Positions 52,891 to 62,614 are shown, counted from the first letter of the stretch. The stretch: 64,000 nt of DNA from Mesorhizobium sp. WSM3860 (GCF_002294995.1 NZ_NSGF01000013.1:1-64000), one strand, 5' to 3'. Numbers and translations: made by a program. The notes: generated by a model not told the origin, from the sequence alone.

Positions 52891-53788
52891 AGGAAGAATC
52901 CAGCTTCGGCCCGAGGATCTCCACCAGCCAATCAACAAACACCCTCACCCGGGGCGACAACTGCCGGCTCGGCGGATAGAGCACCGAGATCGGCGTGGGC
53001 GTCGGCGGGAAATCGGGAAGCACTTCAACCAGCCGGCCTGCCTCTAGGTCATCCGCATATCGGAGCCTTGGCGCCTGGAACAGCCCAAAACCCAGCCGGA
53101 CCAGCGCAGCACTGGTGTCTGAATTGGCGACGGTGACCCGCGACGGCAGGATTATTTCACGAACCTTGCCGTCGACGGTGAATTCCAGCGGCATCACCTG
53201 CCTTGTGCGCGACGACACGAAGCCGATCATCATATGGCCAGCCAAATCGTCCGGCGTGCGCGGCACGCCGTGGCGTTCGAGATAGGCGGGGCTGGCGACG
53301 GTGATCTCGCGCGCGATGCCGAGGCGCCGCACGATCATGTCGCTGTCGGGAAGCGTGCCGGCCCGGATGACGCAATCGACCCCTTCGCGCACGAGGTCGA
53401 CGAGGCGGTCGCCTTCGCCGATATGCACCGTCAGGCCCGGATATCTGGCGAGCAGTGCCGGCAGTTCGGGCAGCAGGAAGGTGCGCGCCATGTGGCCGTT
53501 GACATCGACGCTGAGGCGTCCGCGCACCTCCTGCGCGCCGAAGCTGCCCTCGGCATCTTCGATATCGGCGAGGATGCCGATGCAGCGCTGGTAATAGGCT
53601 TCACCGTCGAGCGTGGTGGTGACGTGGCGCGTGGTGCGGCGAAGCAACTGCACGCCCAACCGCTCCTCCAACTGCTTGATCGCGGCGGTGGCGCTGGAGC
53701 GCGGCAGGCTTAGGTCGGCGGCGGCCGCGGTGAAGCTGCGCCGTTCCACGACGCGGGTGAAGAGCCGCATGCTGTCGAACCTGTCCAT
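52829..53788 (-). CDS. LysR-family regulator with repeat-encoded C-terminus
   Basis: 319 residues from the ATG at 53788 (MDRFDSMRLFTRVVERRSF). Helix-turn-helix AAADLSLPRSSATAAIKQLEERLG and a normal effector domain ending about VFVDWLVEILGPKL, where most relatives end. The last 22 residues (DSSSSSSWGGATRSGARTLG then SMP) are translated from the R2 repeat. Divergent from an SDR gene, its probable target. Confidence 0.9.
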   Translation of the reverse strand: MDRFDSMRLFTRVVERRSFTAAAADLSLPRSSATAAIKQLEERLGVQLLRRTTRHVTTTLDGEAYYQRCIGILADIEDAEGSFGAQEVRGRLSVDVNGHMARTFLLPELPALLARYPGLTVHIGEGDRLVDLVREGVDCVIRAGTLPDSDMIVRRLGIAREITVASPAYLERHGVPRTPDDLAGHMMIGFVSSRTRQVMPLEFTVDGKVREIILPSRVTVANSDTSAALVRLGFGLFQAPRLRYADDLEAGRLVEVLPDFPPTPTPISVLYPPSRQLSPRVRVFVDWLVEILGPKLDSSSSSSWGGATRSGARTLGSMP

Positions 53789-53831
53789 CGGAGATTGTTC
53801 GCATATGCTGAATAGAGTTGGCAATCCATTC

Positions 53832-53844
53832 CCGATTATATCGG
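53832..53844. promoter_or_regulatory. Candidate LysR-box palindrome
   Basis: CCGAT-TAT-ATCGG is a perfect 13-base inverted repeat in the 105-base gap between the divergent lysR and SDR starts, where a LysR regulator would bind to control both. Confidence 0.45.
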
Positions 53845-53893
53845 TCATTCAGGCGAGTATATGGATCTCCATCGCCAAGAAGGAGATTTTGCC

Positions 53894-54655
53894 ATGACCA
53901 GCCGTCCCATCGCTCTCATCACCGGCGGCAGCCGCGGCCTCGGCCGCAACACCGCGCTCAACCTCGCCCGCAGGGGCGTCGACGTCATCCTCACCTACCG
54001 CTCGCGCGCCGACGAGGCGAAGGCGGCGATCGCCGAGATCGAGGCCGCCGGCGGCCGCGCCGCCGCGCTCGAGCTCGACACCGGCGCCGTTGCCACTTTC
54101 CCCGCTTTCGTCGCGGCGCTGAAGAATGCGCTTCAGGAAACGTGGCAGCGCGACCGCTTCGACTATCTCGTCAACAATGCCGGCACCGGCCTGCGCAAGC
54201 CGATCGCCGAGACGACGCAGGAGGAATTCGACGCACTGATGAACATCCATCTCAAGGGCGTGTTCTTCCTCACCCAGGCGCTGCTGCCGCTGATCAACGA
54301 TGGCGGCCGCATCGTCAACGTGTCGAGCGGGCTGGCGCGCTTCTCGGTTCCGGGCTCGGCCGCCTATGCGATGATGAAGGGCGGCATCGAGGTGTTCACG
54401 CGCTACCTCGCCAAGGAGCTTAGCCAGCGCCGCATCACCGCCAACACCGTGGCGCCCGGCGCCATCGCGACCGACTTCAACGGCGGCCATGTGCGCGACG
54501 ACGCCGAGATCAACCGCGTCGTGGCCGGAATGACGGCGCTCGGCCGCGCCGGCGTCGCCGACGATATCGGGCCGATGATCGCCTCGCTGCTGTCGGAGGA
54601 CAATCGCTGGGTCAACGCCCAGCGCATCGAGGTGTCGGGCGGGATGAATATCTGA
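53894..54655 (+). CDS. Short-chain dehydrogenase/reductase
   Basis: 253 residues from the ATG at 53894 (AAGGAG 8 bases upstream). Cofactor motif TGGSRGLG, structural NNAGTG, catalytic Ser in VSSG and YAMMK (Tyr-x3-Lys). Classical SDR, cytoplasmic, NAD(P)(H)-dependent. GxxxGxG context with TYRSRADEAK does not decide NAD from NADP. Substrate unknown; adjacent divergent LysR suggests induction by its substrate. Confidence 0.93.
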   Translation: MTSRPIALITGGSRGLGRNTALNLARRGVDVILTYRSRADEAKAAIAEIEAAGGRAAALELDTGAVATFPAFVAALKNALQETWQRDRFDYLVNNAGTGLRKPIAETTQEEFDALMNIHLKGVFFLTQALLPLINDGGRIVNVSSGLARFSVPGSAAYAMMKGGIEVFTRYLAKELSQRRITANTVAPGAIATDFNGGHVRDDAEINRVVAGMTALGRAGVADDIGPMIASLLSEDNRWVNAQRIEVSGGMNI

Positions 54656-54662
54656 GTGCCGG

Positions 54663-54715
54663 GTAGAGCAATTCCGGGCGAAAAACCGCTGCATACCTTC
54701 CTGGAATTGCCCTAC
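54663..54715. terminator. Hairpin between convergent SDR and ATP-grasp genes
   Basis: GTAG-A-GCAATTCC at 54663-54675 pairs with GGAATTGC-C-CTAC at 54703-54715. The loop contains AAAAACCGCTGCATACCTT, resembling the loop of the 56-bp units at 44323. The stop codon of the ATP-grasp gene lies in the right arm. It probably terminates both transcripts and belongs to a rhizobial repeat family. Confidence 0.65.
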
Positions 54716-55563
54716 GTGACCTGGTGAATCAACCCTTCGAAGCCGTCGGCAAGATTGGCATTGCCGGCGGCGATGAAGCTCGACAGATTGCGGGCGCGGC
54801 CGGGCGTCTTGTTGGCATCGAGCAGCACGGCCCTGCCCTCATGCACGACGAAGTCGAACTTGCCATAGTCGAAGCCGAGCCTGCGTCTTAGCGCGCGCAG
54901 TTCGTCGGGGACCGGCACCGCCTCGCGGCGGATCGTGTCGTCGCCCTTGACGAGGCTTTGCGGCGAGACATGGCGGGTACAACGCTCGCGCTCACCGCAG
55001 AACAGCCAGAATCGGGCGGCGAAGCCATCCGGCTCAGGCTCGGGCACGAATTTTTCCACGATGAGATCCTCGCGCCCGAACACCTCTGCCGGAATATCCG
55101 TGAGCGAGGCATAGACCTGGTAGCTTTCGAAGGGTTCGACGCCGGGAAACGGCTCCGGCTTGCCGACACGGCGCGCGCGCTGGTTCAGTTGCTGCTCCGG
55201 CGTTCCCCAATGGTTGAGGGTGCTCTTGACGATAACCTGCCCCTTCCAGCAGTCGTCCTTGCCGATGACGGCACCGCTGATGCGGCGCTTGGAAATATCG
55301 GCGGCGCCGAGATTGAGGCAGAAGGGAAAGGCGCGCGCATACTCGACATAATCGGGTGACGTTACGGTCGCGTCGACATGCAGCACCGCGATGTCGGCGG
55401 CCGGCTTCGCCGACGTGCCGTTGAGTACCTGCACCGAATGGCCGCGGCGCTTCAGTTCCTCAAGCAGATCGAAGAGCATGTACGGGCTGTCCCGGCGCCA
55501 GAGCAGCCCGCGCCGGCTTTGGAACCGGTCGAGCTCATGCGTGATGACGGCGATGCGTGCCAT
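54712..55563 (-). CDS. ATP-grasp-like protein of unknown function
   Basis: 283 residues. The N-terminal part (MARIAVITHELDRFQ, LLEELKRRGHSVQVL) is a preATP-grasp fold. The C-terminal part has VEKFVPEPE (adenine-contact region), GFDYGKFDFVVHEGRAVLLDANKTPG with the acidic and Asn residues of a RimK-like ATP-grasp metal site. No acceptor-specific domain is recognisable. ATP-grasp enzymes join a carboxylate to an amine or thiol, so peptide-like ligation is possible, but no partner peptide is seen. Divergent from a methyltransferase, 73 bases between starts. Confidence 0.75.
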   Translation of the reverse strand: MARIAVITHELDRFQSRRGLLWRRDSPYMLFDLLEELKRRGHSVQVLNGTSAKPAADIAVLHVDATVTSPDYVEYARAFPFCLNLGAADISKRRISGAVIGKDDCWKGQVIVKSTLNHWGTPEQQLNQRARRVGKPEPFPGVEPFESYQVYASLTDIPAEVFGREDLIVEKFVPEPEPDGFAARFWLFCGERERCTRHVSPQSLVKGDDTIRREAVPVPDELRALRRRLGFDYGKFDFVVHEGRAVLLDANKTPGRARNLSSFIAAGNANLADGFEGLIHQVT

Positions 55564-55636
55564 TGTTCCTCACTTGGCTTATCAAGCGTTGTCCCCTATT
55601 CGATCGAATACAACGCGCTACCGGGCTGGGGTTTGC

Positions 55637-56437
55637 ATGAGCGAGCATTGGAATGCAATTCGCAAACATTGGCAGTTGCTCGGCTCACCCCTGCGGCCGC
55701 CGGCGGAGGTTGTCGAAAGCTACGACCGCGAGCTCGACCTCACCCGGTCGCATGTCGTGATGTTCGGCGTGACGCCGGAGCTAGCCGGACTGGGCGCGAG
55801 GATGACGGCCGTCGACGAGTCTTCGGACATGATTGCCGGCATCTGGCCGGGCGACACCGATACGCGCAAGGCGGTGCAGGGCGACTGGTTCGATCTGCCG
55901 TTCGGCGATGCAAGCGTCGAGACAGTGATCGGCGACGGATGTCTCTCGGTCATCGGCGCCGCCGACCTCAGGCGCACGCTATTTGCGTCGATCGCGCGTG
56001 CGCTCAAGTCGGACGGCCGCGCCGGCATCAGGCTTTACGCCTCTCCCGAAACACCGGACGACCCCGAGGACGTCCGCGCTCTGGCGCTAAGCGGCGGCGT
56101 CTCGACTTTCCATGAGCTCAAATGGCGCGTGGCCATGACCGCGATCGGCGACGCGCCGGATTACACGATCCCGGTTAAAGGCATCCTCGAACAATTCGAC
56201 CGGGTGTTTCCCGACCGCGAGGCGCTGTCGGCCCGAACCGGATGGGGACTGCCGGTCATCGGCACTATCGACGTGTATCGGAACTCGTCCGCCATCTACA
56301 GTTTCGCCCCGGCGGCAGTGCTGATCGAGGAAGCCCAGACCTTTTTCGACGATCTCCGGCTGGCCTCTAGCGGCACCTACGGTCTAGCCGAACGCTGCCC
56401 GCTGCTGGTGCTGCGCTCGCCGAAGCGCCCGGACTAA
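55637..56437 (+). CDS. Class I SAM-dependent methyltransferase
   Basis: 266 residues from the ATG at 55637. SAM-fold segments: VVMFGVTPELAGLGARMTAVDESSDM (binding loop and acidic beta2 end), GDWFDLPFGDASVETVIGDG and the LKSDGRAGIRLY strand. The glycine-rich loop GVTPELAG is looser than usual. Substrate unknown; the divergent ATP-grasp gene may be functionally linked. Confidence 0.8.
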   Translation: MSEHWNAIRKHWQLLGSPLRPPAEVVESYDRELDLTRSHVVMFGVTPELAGLGARMTAVDESSDMIAGIWPGDTDTRKAVQGDWFDLPFGDASVETVIGDGCLSVIGAADLRRTLFASIARALKSDGRAGIRLYASPETPDDPEDVRALALSGGVSTFHELKWRVAMTAIGDAPDYTIPVKGILEQFDRVFPDREALSARTGWGLPVIGTIDVYRNSSAIYSFAPAAVLIEEAQTFFDDLRLASSGTYGLAERCPLLVLRSPKRPD

Positions 56438-56534
56438 CGGGCTGGATTGCTCGCCCACGCTTCGCGCGGCCACCGCATTTCCGCCCAGGGCTCCGCCTAA
56501 GAAAAATTTCGCGCTGTGGCCCCCCCTCGCGCGC

Positions 56535-56563
56535 CTTGACTCTCGCAAGCCACCAGCCTATTT
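56535..56563 (+). promoter_or_regulatory. Heat-shock (RpoH-type) promoter of groESL
   Basis: CTTGAC at 56535-56540 and CCTATTT at 56557-56563, 16 bases apart, fit the alphaproteobacterial RpoH consensus. It lies 11 bases upstream of the CIRCE operator. Confidence 0.7.
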
Positions 56564-56573
56564 CAGCGCCACG

Positions 56574-56600
56574 TTAGCACTCGCCTTTGGTGAGTGCTAA
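56574..56600 (+). promoter_or_regulatory. CIRCE operator (HrcA binding site)
   Basis: TTAGCACTC-N9-GAGTGCTAA, a perfect match to the CIRCE consensus, 65 bases before groES. HrcA bound here represses groESL at normal temperature. Confidence 0.97.
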
Positions 56601-56665
56601 CTTATATCCGGCGGCCTCGCCGGATGGAGGAACAGTTCTCACCGTTCTCATTCGAGGAAGACAAC

Positions 56666-56962
56666 ATGGCAAAGTCCAAGTTCCGCCCGCTTCATGACCG
56701 CGTGGTCGTTCGCCGGGTCGAATCCGAATCCAAGACCGCCGGCGGGATCATCATCCCGGATACGGCGAAGGAGAAGCCGCAGGAAGGCGAGATCATCGCC
56801 GTCGGCTCCGGCGCCCGCGACGAAAACGGCAAGCTCGTCCCGTTGGACGTCAAGGCCGGCGACCGCATCCTGTTCGGCAAGTGGTCCGGCACCGAAGTCA
56901 AGCTCAATGGCGAAGACCTTCTGATCATGAAGGAATCCGACATCATGGGCATCATCGGCTGA
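56666..56962 (+). CDS. groES: Co-chaperonin GroES
   Basis: 98 residues starting MAKSKFRPLHDRVVVRRVE, with GAGG upstream. The mobile-loop region SESKTAGGIIIPDTAKEKPQ and the roof region are intact. It caps the GroEL ring during folding. First gene of the CIRCE-controlled operon, 69 bases before groEL. Confidence 0.98.
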   Translation: MAKSKFRPLHDRVVVRRVESESKTAGGIIIPDTAKEKPQEGEIIAVGSGARDENGKLVPLDVKAGDRILFGKWSGTEVKLNGEDLLIMKESDIMGIIG

Positions 56963-57031
56963 ACATCGGCCTCACCGTCAACTGAATCTTGAATCTGCGG
57001 GTTCGACCCGAACCCCTGACAGGAGCTTACA

Positions 57032-58684
<1,653 letters not shown>

Positions 58685-58717
58685 GAAGTCCATAAGCACG
58701 CCCATCAACTAACATTG

Positions 58718-58811
58718 CTCAAGCCCGCGAACGGGCTTGAGTGGCGGCATGGACTTCTAATCCAAGCCACTTGGCTAAATACGGAAAGGGCGCCGCAAGG
58801 AGCCCTTTTTG
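58718..58811 (+). terminator. groESL terminator region with two hairpins
   Basis: CTCAAGCCCG-CGAA-CGGGCTTGAG at 58718-58741 is a perfect 10-bp stem with a tetraloop. A second hairpin AAGGGC (58786-58791) and GCCCTT (58802-58807) runs into TTTTT and is the Rho-independent terminator. Between them, 58743-58760 repeats the last 18 bases of groEL. Confidence 0.85.
58743..58760 (+). repeat. Exact 18-base copy of the groEL 3' end
   Basis: GGCGGCATGGACTTCTAA (Gly-Gly-Met-Asp-Phe-stop) at 58743-58760 duplicates 58667-58684, 76 bases downstream and in the same orientation. It looks like a remnant of recombination or duplication at the groEL end. Confidence 0.85.
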
Positions 58812-59083
58812 TTTGACGTTTCGCAATCGGCCTTTCGATCAGCCCACTTAAGCGGCGCTCTCGGCCTGCTGCACCACCTTGCCCGACCTCAGCCACGACT
58901 GCGAGCGCGAGCGATCACGGGTGGCGCGGGCGATAGGGGCTGGCGCGAAAGCCGCGCCCAGGCCCCCGCCGCCGCCCTGCCAAGCTCTAGATTCTGGCCA
59001 ACTCGCTTTCTGCGTAAGCGCTGTTTTCCTTACACCTTGATCACGTTGCGACGGATTCGGATTTTGCTTTCTGCTCGACGAGC
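58812..59083. other. Intergenic region between groEL and a LysR gene
   Basis: About 270 bases beyond the terminator show no gene, repeat or RNA that I can support. Base composition falls from GC-rich to AT-richer around 58985, which marks the left border of the AT-richer pair of genes. Confidence 0.4.
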
Positions 59084-60016
59084 TTACTGTGCTCGGAACA
59101 AGTTGGCTTGAGAGGGATGATGTCGGTGCCAGTAATCTAGGAACGCTCGTAATTTTGGTAGCGCTTGTTTTCGGTCTGGAAAATAGATGAAAAAACCAGG
59201 ACTCGTGGGCATGAAAGTTTCGAGGCAGGTTTCAAGGAGACCCTGGCGGATCAGCGGCTCGACAACGGCAGCGATATTGTAAGCTAGACCTACGCCTGCC
59301 TGCGCGGCTGAGAGGGAGGTCGCAGGTCCATTTACGGTTAGACGCCCTTCTACGTCCATCACAAAAGCTCGGGTCCCATTCTCGTTAGTGCGTTCTACAA
59401 AATCCCAGCGGTAGACCGCGCCTCCAGCGAGCCGAATATTGATACAGGCATGGTGCTCAAGCTCTTCCGGCCGCACAGGCTTCCCGCGCTCGGCAAAGTA
59501 AGCAGGTGACCCCACGACAACCCTCGGAGAAGCCGGGGTAAGCCGTACGGCCACCATATCCTGTGCGATCATCTCCCCGATCCTGATGCCGGCATCATAG
59601 CCTTCTGCGGCGACATCGACGAAACGGTCCTCAAAGACCAGTTCGAGTTCGATGTCCGGGTATGCGTCAGTAAATCCCTTGAGCATGGGCTCGACGAGCG
59701 TCTGCGCAACGTAAGGTACGCTCAAGCGCAGCAGCCCTCTTGGGTTATCACTGAGGCGCTGAGCCGCCTCATATGCAGCTTCAACGTAGGCAACGCCCGC
59801 TGTAGCCTGCTCCAGAAAGAGTTGTCCCGCTTGGGTAAGGCCGACAGACCGTGTTGTGCGGGTGAAAAGCGGCGCGCCCACACGCGCTTCCAGTTGCTTG
59901 ACCGTCCAACTGATCGCAGCAGGCGTCACGCCGAGTTCGAGCGCAGCAGCCGTAAAACTGCGTCGTTCCGCGACACGGGTAAAGACGACTATTCCATCCA
60001 GCAGGTCCGCTCGCAT
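59084..60016 (-). CDS. LysR-family regulator (AT-richer pair)
   Basis: 310 residues from the ATG at 60016 (a TTG at 60022 has better ribosome spacing). Helix-turn-helix FTRVAERRSFTAAALELGVT followed by AAISWTVKQLEARVG, and effector domain with YDAGIRIGEMIAQDMVAVRL and GVGLAYNIAAVVEPLIRQG. Codon use and base composition are less GC-rich than the rest of the window. Divergent from the Tat hydrolase gene, its likely target. Confidence 0.92.
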   Translation of the reverse strand: MRADLLDGIVVFTRVAERRSFTAAALELGVTPAAISWTVKQLEARVGAPLFTRTTRSVGLTQAGQLFLEQATAGVAYVEAAYEAAQRLSDNPRGLLRLSVPYVAQTLVEPMLKGFTDAYPDIELELVFEDRFVDVAAEGYDAGIRIGEMIAQDMVAVRLTPASPRVVVGSPAYFAERGKPVRPEELEHHACINIRLAGGAVYRWDFVERTNENGTRAFVMDVEGRLTVNGPATSLSAAQAGVGLAYNIAAVVEPLIRQGLLETCLETFMPTSPGFFIYFPDRKQALPKLRAFLDYWHRHHPSQANLFRAQ

Positions 60017-60066
60017 TATCAAATCTACCTTAAAAACCCTTTCATATTTTTGCAGATTATCAAATC
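60015..60066. promoter_or_regulatory. 11-base direct repeat in the LysR/hydrolase control region
   Basis: ATTATCAAATC occurs at 60015-60025, across the LysR start, and again at 60056-60066, 41 bases (about four helical turns) apart. Two same-face sites of this kind suit a LysR tetramer. Confidence 0.5.
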
Positions 60067-60113
60067 AGAATCCAATCAGCTATCTTCAGACCGATAGGGA
60101 GGAAGCGCCGCCG

Positions 60114-61118
60114 ATGCCCATGACATCGATTACCCGCCGGAACCTCAGTCTTGCTATCGGTGCGACTGCCGTCCTCCTCAGCGCAAAGAAAAATACCATG
60201 GCACAGACACTTACCGAGCAAACCCAGCGACTGCCTGAAAAAGTCAGCTTTAAAAGCGGGGACGGGTTCGTCGTAGCCAATCTTTATCTTCCAGAGGGAC
60301 ATGATCCATCGCGCCGCTATCCAGCCGTGGCGCTCGCCGGTTCGCTAACCTCGGTCAAGGAGATGATGGCCGGAAATTATGCTGGCGAGCTTACCCGGCG
60401 CGGCATCATTGCGCTCGCAATTGACTATCGCAATTACGGCGAGAGTAGCGGTGCGATGCGGCAGTTCGAGGACCAAGCTTCAAAGGCAGAGGACTTGTCG
60501 GCCGCCTTGCGGTACCTGAAGAAACGTAGCGACGTCGCCGGGACCGGTATCCTCGGAATTTGCACGTCCGGCGGCACGGCTCTTTACACGGCTGCGAAAG
60601 ATTCCAATGTAGGCGCCCTAGCCATCGTTGCAGGCTTTTTCTCCGACCCGGACCTAGTGTTGAAGATGTTCGGCGGCAAAGAAGGTATCGACAGCCGGAT
60701 CGCGGCTAGTCGAGAGGCGCGTAAGCGTTACGACGAAGAAGGAGTAATCCAGACGGTCTTCGCGTATATGCCGAACGACAAAACTGCGGTGAGCTCCGGC
60801 CCAAACGAATACTATATGGATCAGTCACGCGGCGGGAGCGTTCGTGCCTGGCGCAACGAGTTTGCCGTTATGGCGTGGGAGCCTTGGCTCGCGTTTGATC
60901 CTTTGGCGCAGGCTCCCCATGTTACGGCACCAGCTCTCGTAGTTCATTCAGATGGCGCAGCGTTCCCTGATCAAGCTCGCAAAATGTATGGCCTTTTGGC
61001 GGGTCCGAAAGAATTACATTGGACAGAGGGAAAACACTACGACTTCTACGACCAAGCCGAGGCAGTGCGTCAGGTTGCTGACCGAGTTGCGTCGCACTTC
61101 CACAATAAGCTGGGTTAG
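60114..61118 (+). CDS. Tat-exported alpha/beta hydrolase
   Basis: 334 residues from ATG 60114 (ATG 60120 possible; GGAGG lies 11 bases before 60114). ITRRNLSLAIGATAVLL has twin arginines and a hydrophobic core, suggesting Tat export. The hydrolase fold has VALAGSLTSVKE, DYRNYGESSG, and nucleophile region LGICTSGGTALY in which Cys-Thr-Ser replaces the usual GxSxG (reads GICTSGG). The C-terminal WTEGKHYDFYDQ supplies the His. It resembles YcjY/DltD-like X-Pro-type hydrolases. AT-richer than the window. Converges on a LysE gene. Confidence 0.85.
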   Translation: MPMTSITRRNLSLAIGATAVLLSAKKNTMAQTLTEQTQRLPEKVSFKSGDGFVVANLYLPEGHDPSRRYPAVALAGSLTSVKEMMAGNYAGELTRRGIIALAIDYRNYGESSGAMRQFEDQASKAEDLSAALRYLKKRSDVAGTGILGICTSGGTALYTAAKDSNVGALAIVAGFFSDPDLVLKMFGGKEGIDSRIAASREARKRYDEEGVIQTVFAYMPNDKTAVSSGPNEYYMDQSRGGSVRAWRNEFAVMAWEPWLAFDPLAQAPHVTAPALVVHSDGAAFPDQARKMYGLLAGPKELHWTEGKHYDFYDQAEAVRQVADRVASHFHNKLG

Positions 61119-61167
61119 GACGGCTCCAGGGCGACGAGGCTTCCGAAACCGGGAACGGAGCAGACAG

Positions 61168-61779
61168 CTAGCGATCCGCCAGCGCCAATTTCGCGCCGAG
61201 CATGACGAAGGCGCCGGCGAAGGTGCGGCGCATCCAGGTCAGCACCATCGGCCGCGACACGACATGGCTGCGCACCGAAGCCGCGAACACGCCGTAGACG
61301 ACGAAGACGAGGAAGGTCATCAGCATGAAGACGCCGGAGAGCTCCAGCATCTTGGCGAAAGCGTGCGGCTCCGTGGTGCTGACGAATTGCGGCAGGAAGG
61401 CAAAAAAGAAGATCGACAGTTTTGGGTTTAAGATGTTGATCAGGATGCCGGAGGTGATCACCTTGCCGGGAGAGCGTGGCGCGGCGTTCTGGTCGACGGC
61501 AAGACCGCCCTTCTCCTTCAGCGTGTTCCAGGCCATGTAGAGCAGATAGGCGACGCCCAGATATTTCAGCGTCTCGAAGGCGACGGCGCTTGTGTGCAGG
61601 ACCGCCGCAAGGCCGGTGATGGCCGCCGCCATGTGCGGGATGATGCCCAGCGTGCAGCCGCAAGCGGCGATGATCGCGGCGCGAGCCCCGCGCGAGAGGC
61701 CGGCGCTCAACGTGTAGAGAACGCCGGTGCCGGGCGAAGCGACGATAATCAGCGACGTCAACAGGAATTCGATGCTCAC
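61168..61779 (-). CDS. LysE-family translocator (second)
   Basis: 203 residues from a GTG at 61779 with GGAGG 5-7 bases upstream. FLLTSLIIVASPGTGVLYTLSAGLSRG is the LysE/RhtB N-terminus (piece: FLLTSLIIVASPGTGVLYTL) and SGILINILNPKLSIFFFAFLP the conserved fourth region. Six helices. Exports amino acids or similar metabolites; not closely alike to the copy at 23274-23906. Confidence 0.92.
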   Translation of the reverse strand: MSIEFLLTSLIIVASPGTGVLYTLSAGLSRGARAAIIAACGCTLGIIPHMAAAITGLAAVLHTSAVAFETLKYLGVAYLLYMAWNTLKEKGGLAVDQNAAPRSPGKVITSGILINILNPKLSIFFFAFLPQFVSTTEPHAFAKMLELSGVFMLMTFLVFVVYGVFAASVRSHVVSRPMVLTWMRRTFAGAFVMLGAKLALADR

Positions 61780-62004
61780 GGTTTCCTCCACTGCCTGCCC
61801 GCGCGGCAAGGTATCGGGAGGTCCAAGTGTGGGCAAGCGGGGGAGAGAGTAATCCCCCCTTGCGGCAGGGCAATCGCATATGGAATTGCCGAGTCTTTGC
61901 AACGGTTTAGCCGTCGCAAGACAAATCTGCGGGCGTTCGGTCGCTGTATTGAGACGGAATCGGACCGAGAACGGACCAGAATCAAACCGCGAACTGCCAG
62001 CGTC

Positions 62005-62048
62005 GACGATTTTCCCGGCCCCCGGCGACGATTTTCCCGGCCCCCGGC
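62005..62048. repeat. 22-bp perfect tandem duplication
   Basis: GACGATTTTCCCGGCCCCCG (plus GC) occurs at 62005-62026 and again at 62027-62048. It lies in the 370-base gap between the LysE and YkgJ genes; the upstream part of this gap (61780-62004) shows no gene. Confidence 0.85.
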
Positions 62049-62094
62049 CAAGTACCTGGAAAACCAAGAAAATCGCCATATGCGATTCCCCTGC

Positions 62095-62267
62095 CCCTTG
62101 CGGGGAGATGGCCTGCAGGCCAGAGGGGCGCGCGCAGGAACGCGCCCTCTCAGTCTGTCCGATCTTTGGAAACGAGATGGCGTCCCGAAGTAGAAATCAA
62201 CTGAGACGCCGGCGGGACAGCGCCCCCCTCTGCCCTGCCGGGCATCTCCCCCACAAGGGGGGAGATC
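62095..62267. repeat. Palindromic repeat, family R1, rearranged copy
   Basis: The right-type arm (CCCTTGCGGGGAGATGGCCT to GGGGCGC) is at 62095-62130 and the left-type arm (GCGCCCCCCTCTGCCCTGCC to GGGGGGAGATC) at 62220-62267, that is in reversed order compared with copies 1 and 2. The left-type arm encodes the C-terminus of the YkgJ gene. Confidence 0.75.
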
Positions 62268-62614
62268 GGCAGTTCGAGCGGCAGCCCCCTCGCCGCCCTT
62301 GCCATCAGGCAGTCGTCGCCGCCGGGCATGCAGGCGCGGCAGACATGCGGGCGGGCTTCGTAAATCGCGCAGGCCGTCTGCTTGCCCACCTCGCCGCGAA
62401 GCGCGGCGCAGCGGCCGTCCTCGCACAGCATGCCTGACAGGTCGGTCGCGACCAGCTCTTGCGGGATGCGGTCGAGCTCGGCATCCTCTTCGGTCGAGAA
62501 GCGCGGCCAGTCCGCCGAATAGGCGCAGCAGGCGCCGCAGCTCTGGCAGTCGAAGGCGGCCGATGCATCAAGCAGGGTCAGGAAGGGTCGGTCGTGCGGC
62601 AAGGCGATCCTCAT
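62150..62614 (-). CDS. YkgJ-family cysteine-cluster protein with repeat-encoded C-terminus
   Basis: 154 residues from the ATG at 62614. The core has FDCQSCGACCAYSADWPRFS, LCEDGRCAAL and the CAIYEARPHVCRAC cluster, eight or more cysteines expected to bind zinc or an iron-sulfur centre. The natural end is near RAARGLPLE; about the last 38 residues (ELPISPLVGEMPGRAEGG onward) are translated from the R1 repeat. Function of the family is unknown. Confidence 0.85.
   Translation of the reverse strand: MRIALPHDRPFLTLLDASAAFDCQSCGACCAYSADWPRFSTEEDAELDRIPQELVATDLSGMLCEDGRCAALRGEVGKQTACAIYEARPHVCRACMPGGDDCLMARAARGLPLELPISPLVGEMPGRAEGGAVPPASQLISTSGRHLVSKDRTD

Noticed and set aside
58812..59083. A decayed gene on the minus strand between groEL and lysR
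   Set aside because: The short frame present has no family-like sequence or ribosome site; I see only intergenic DNA.
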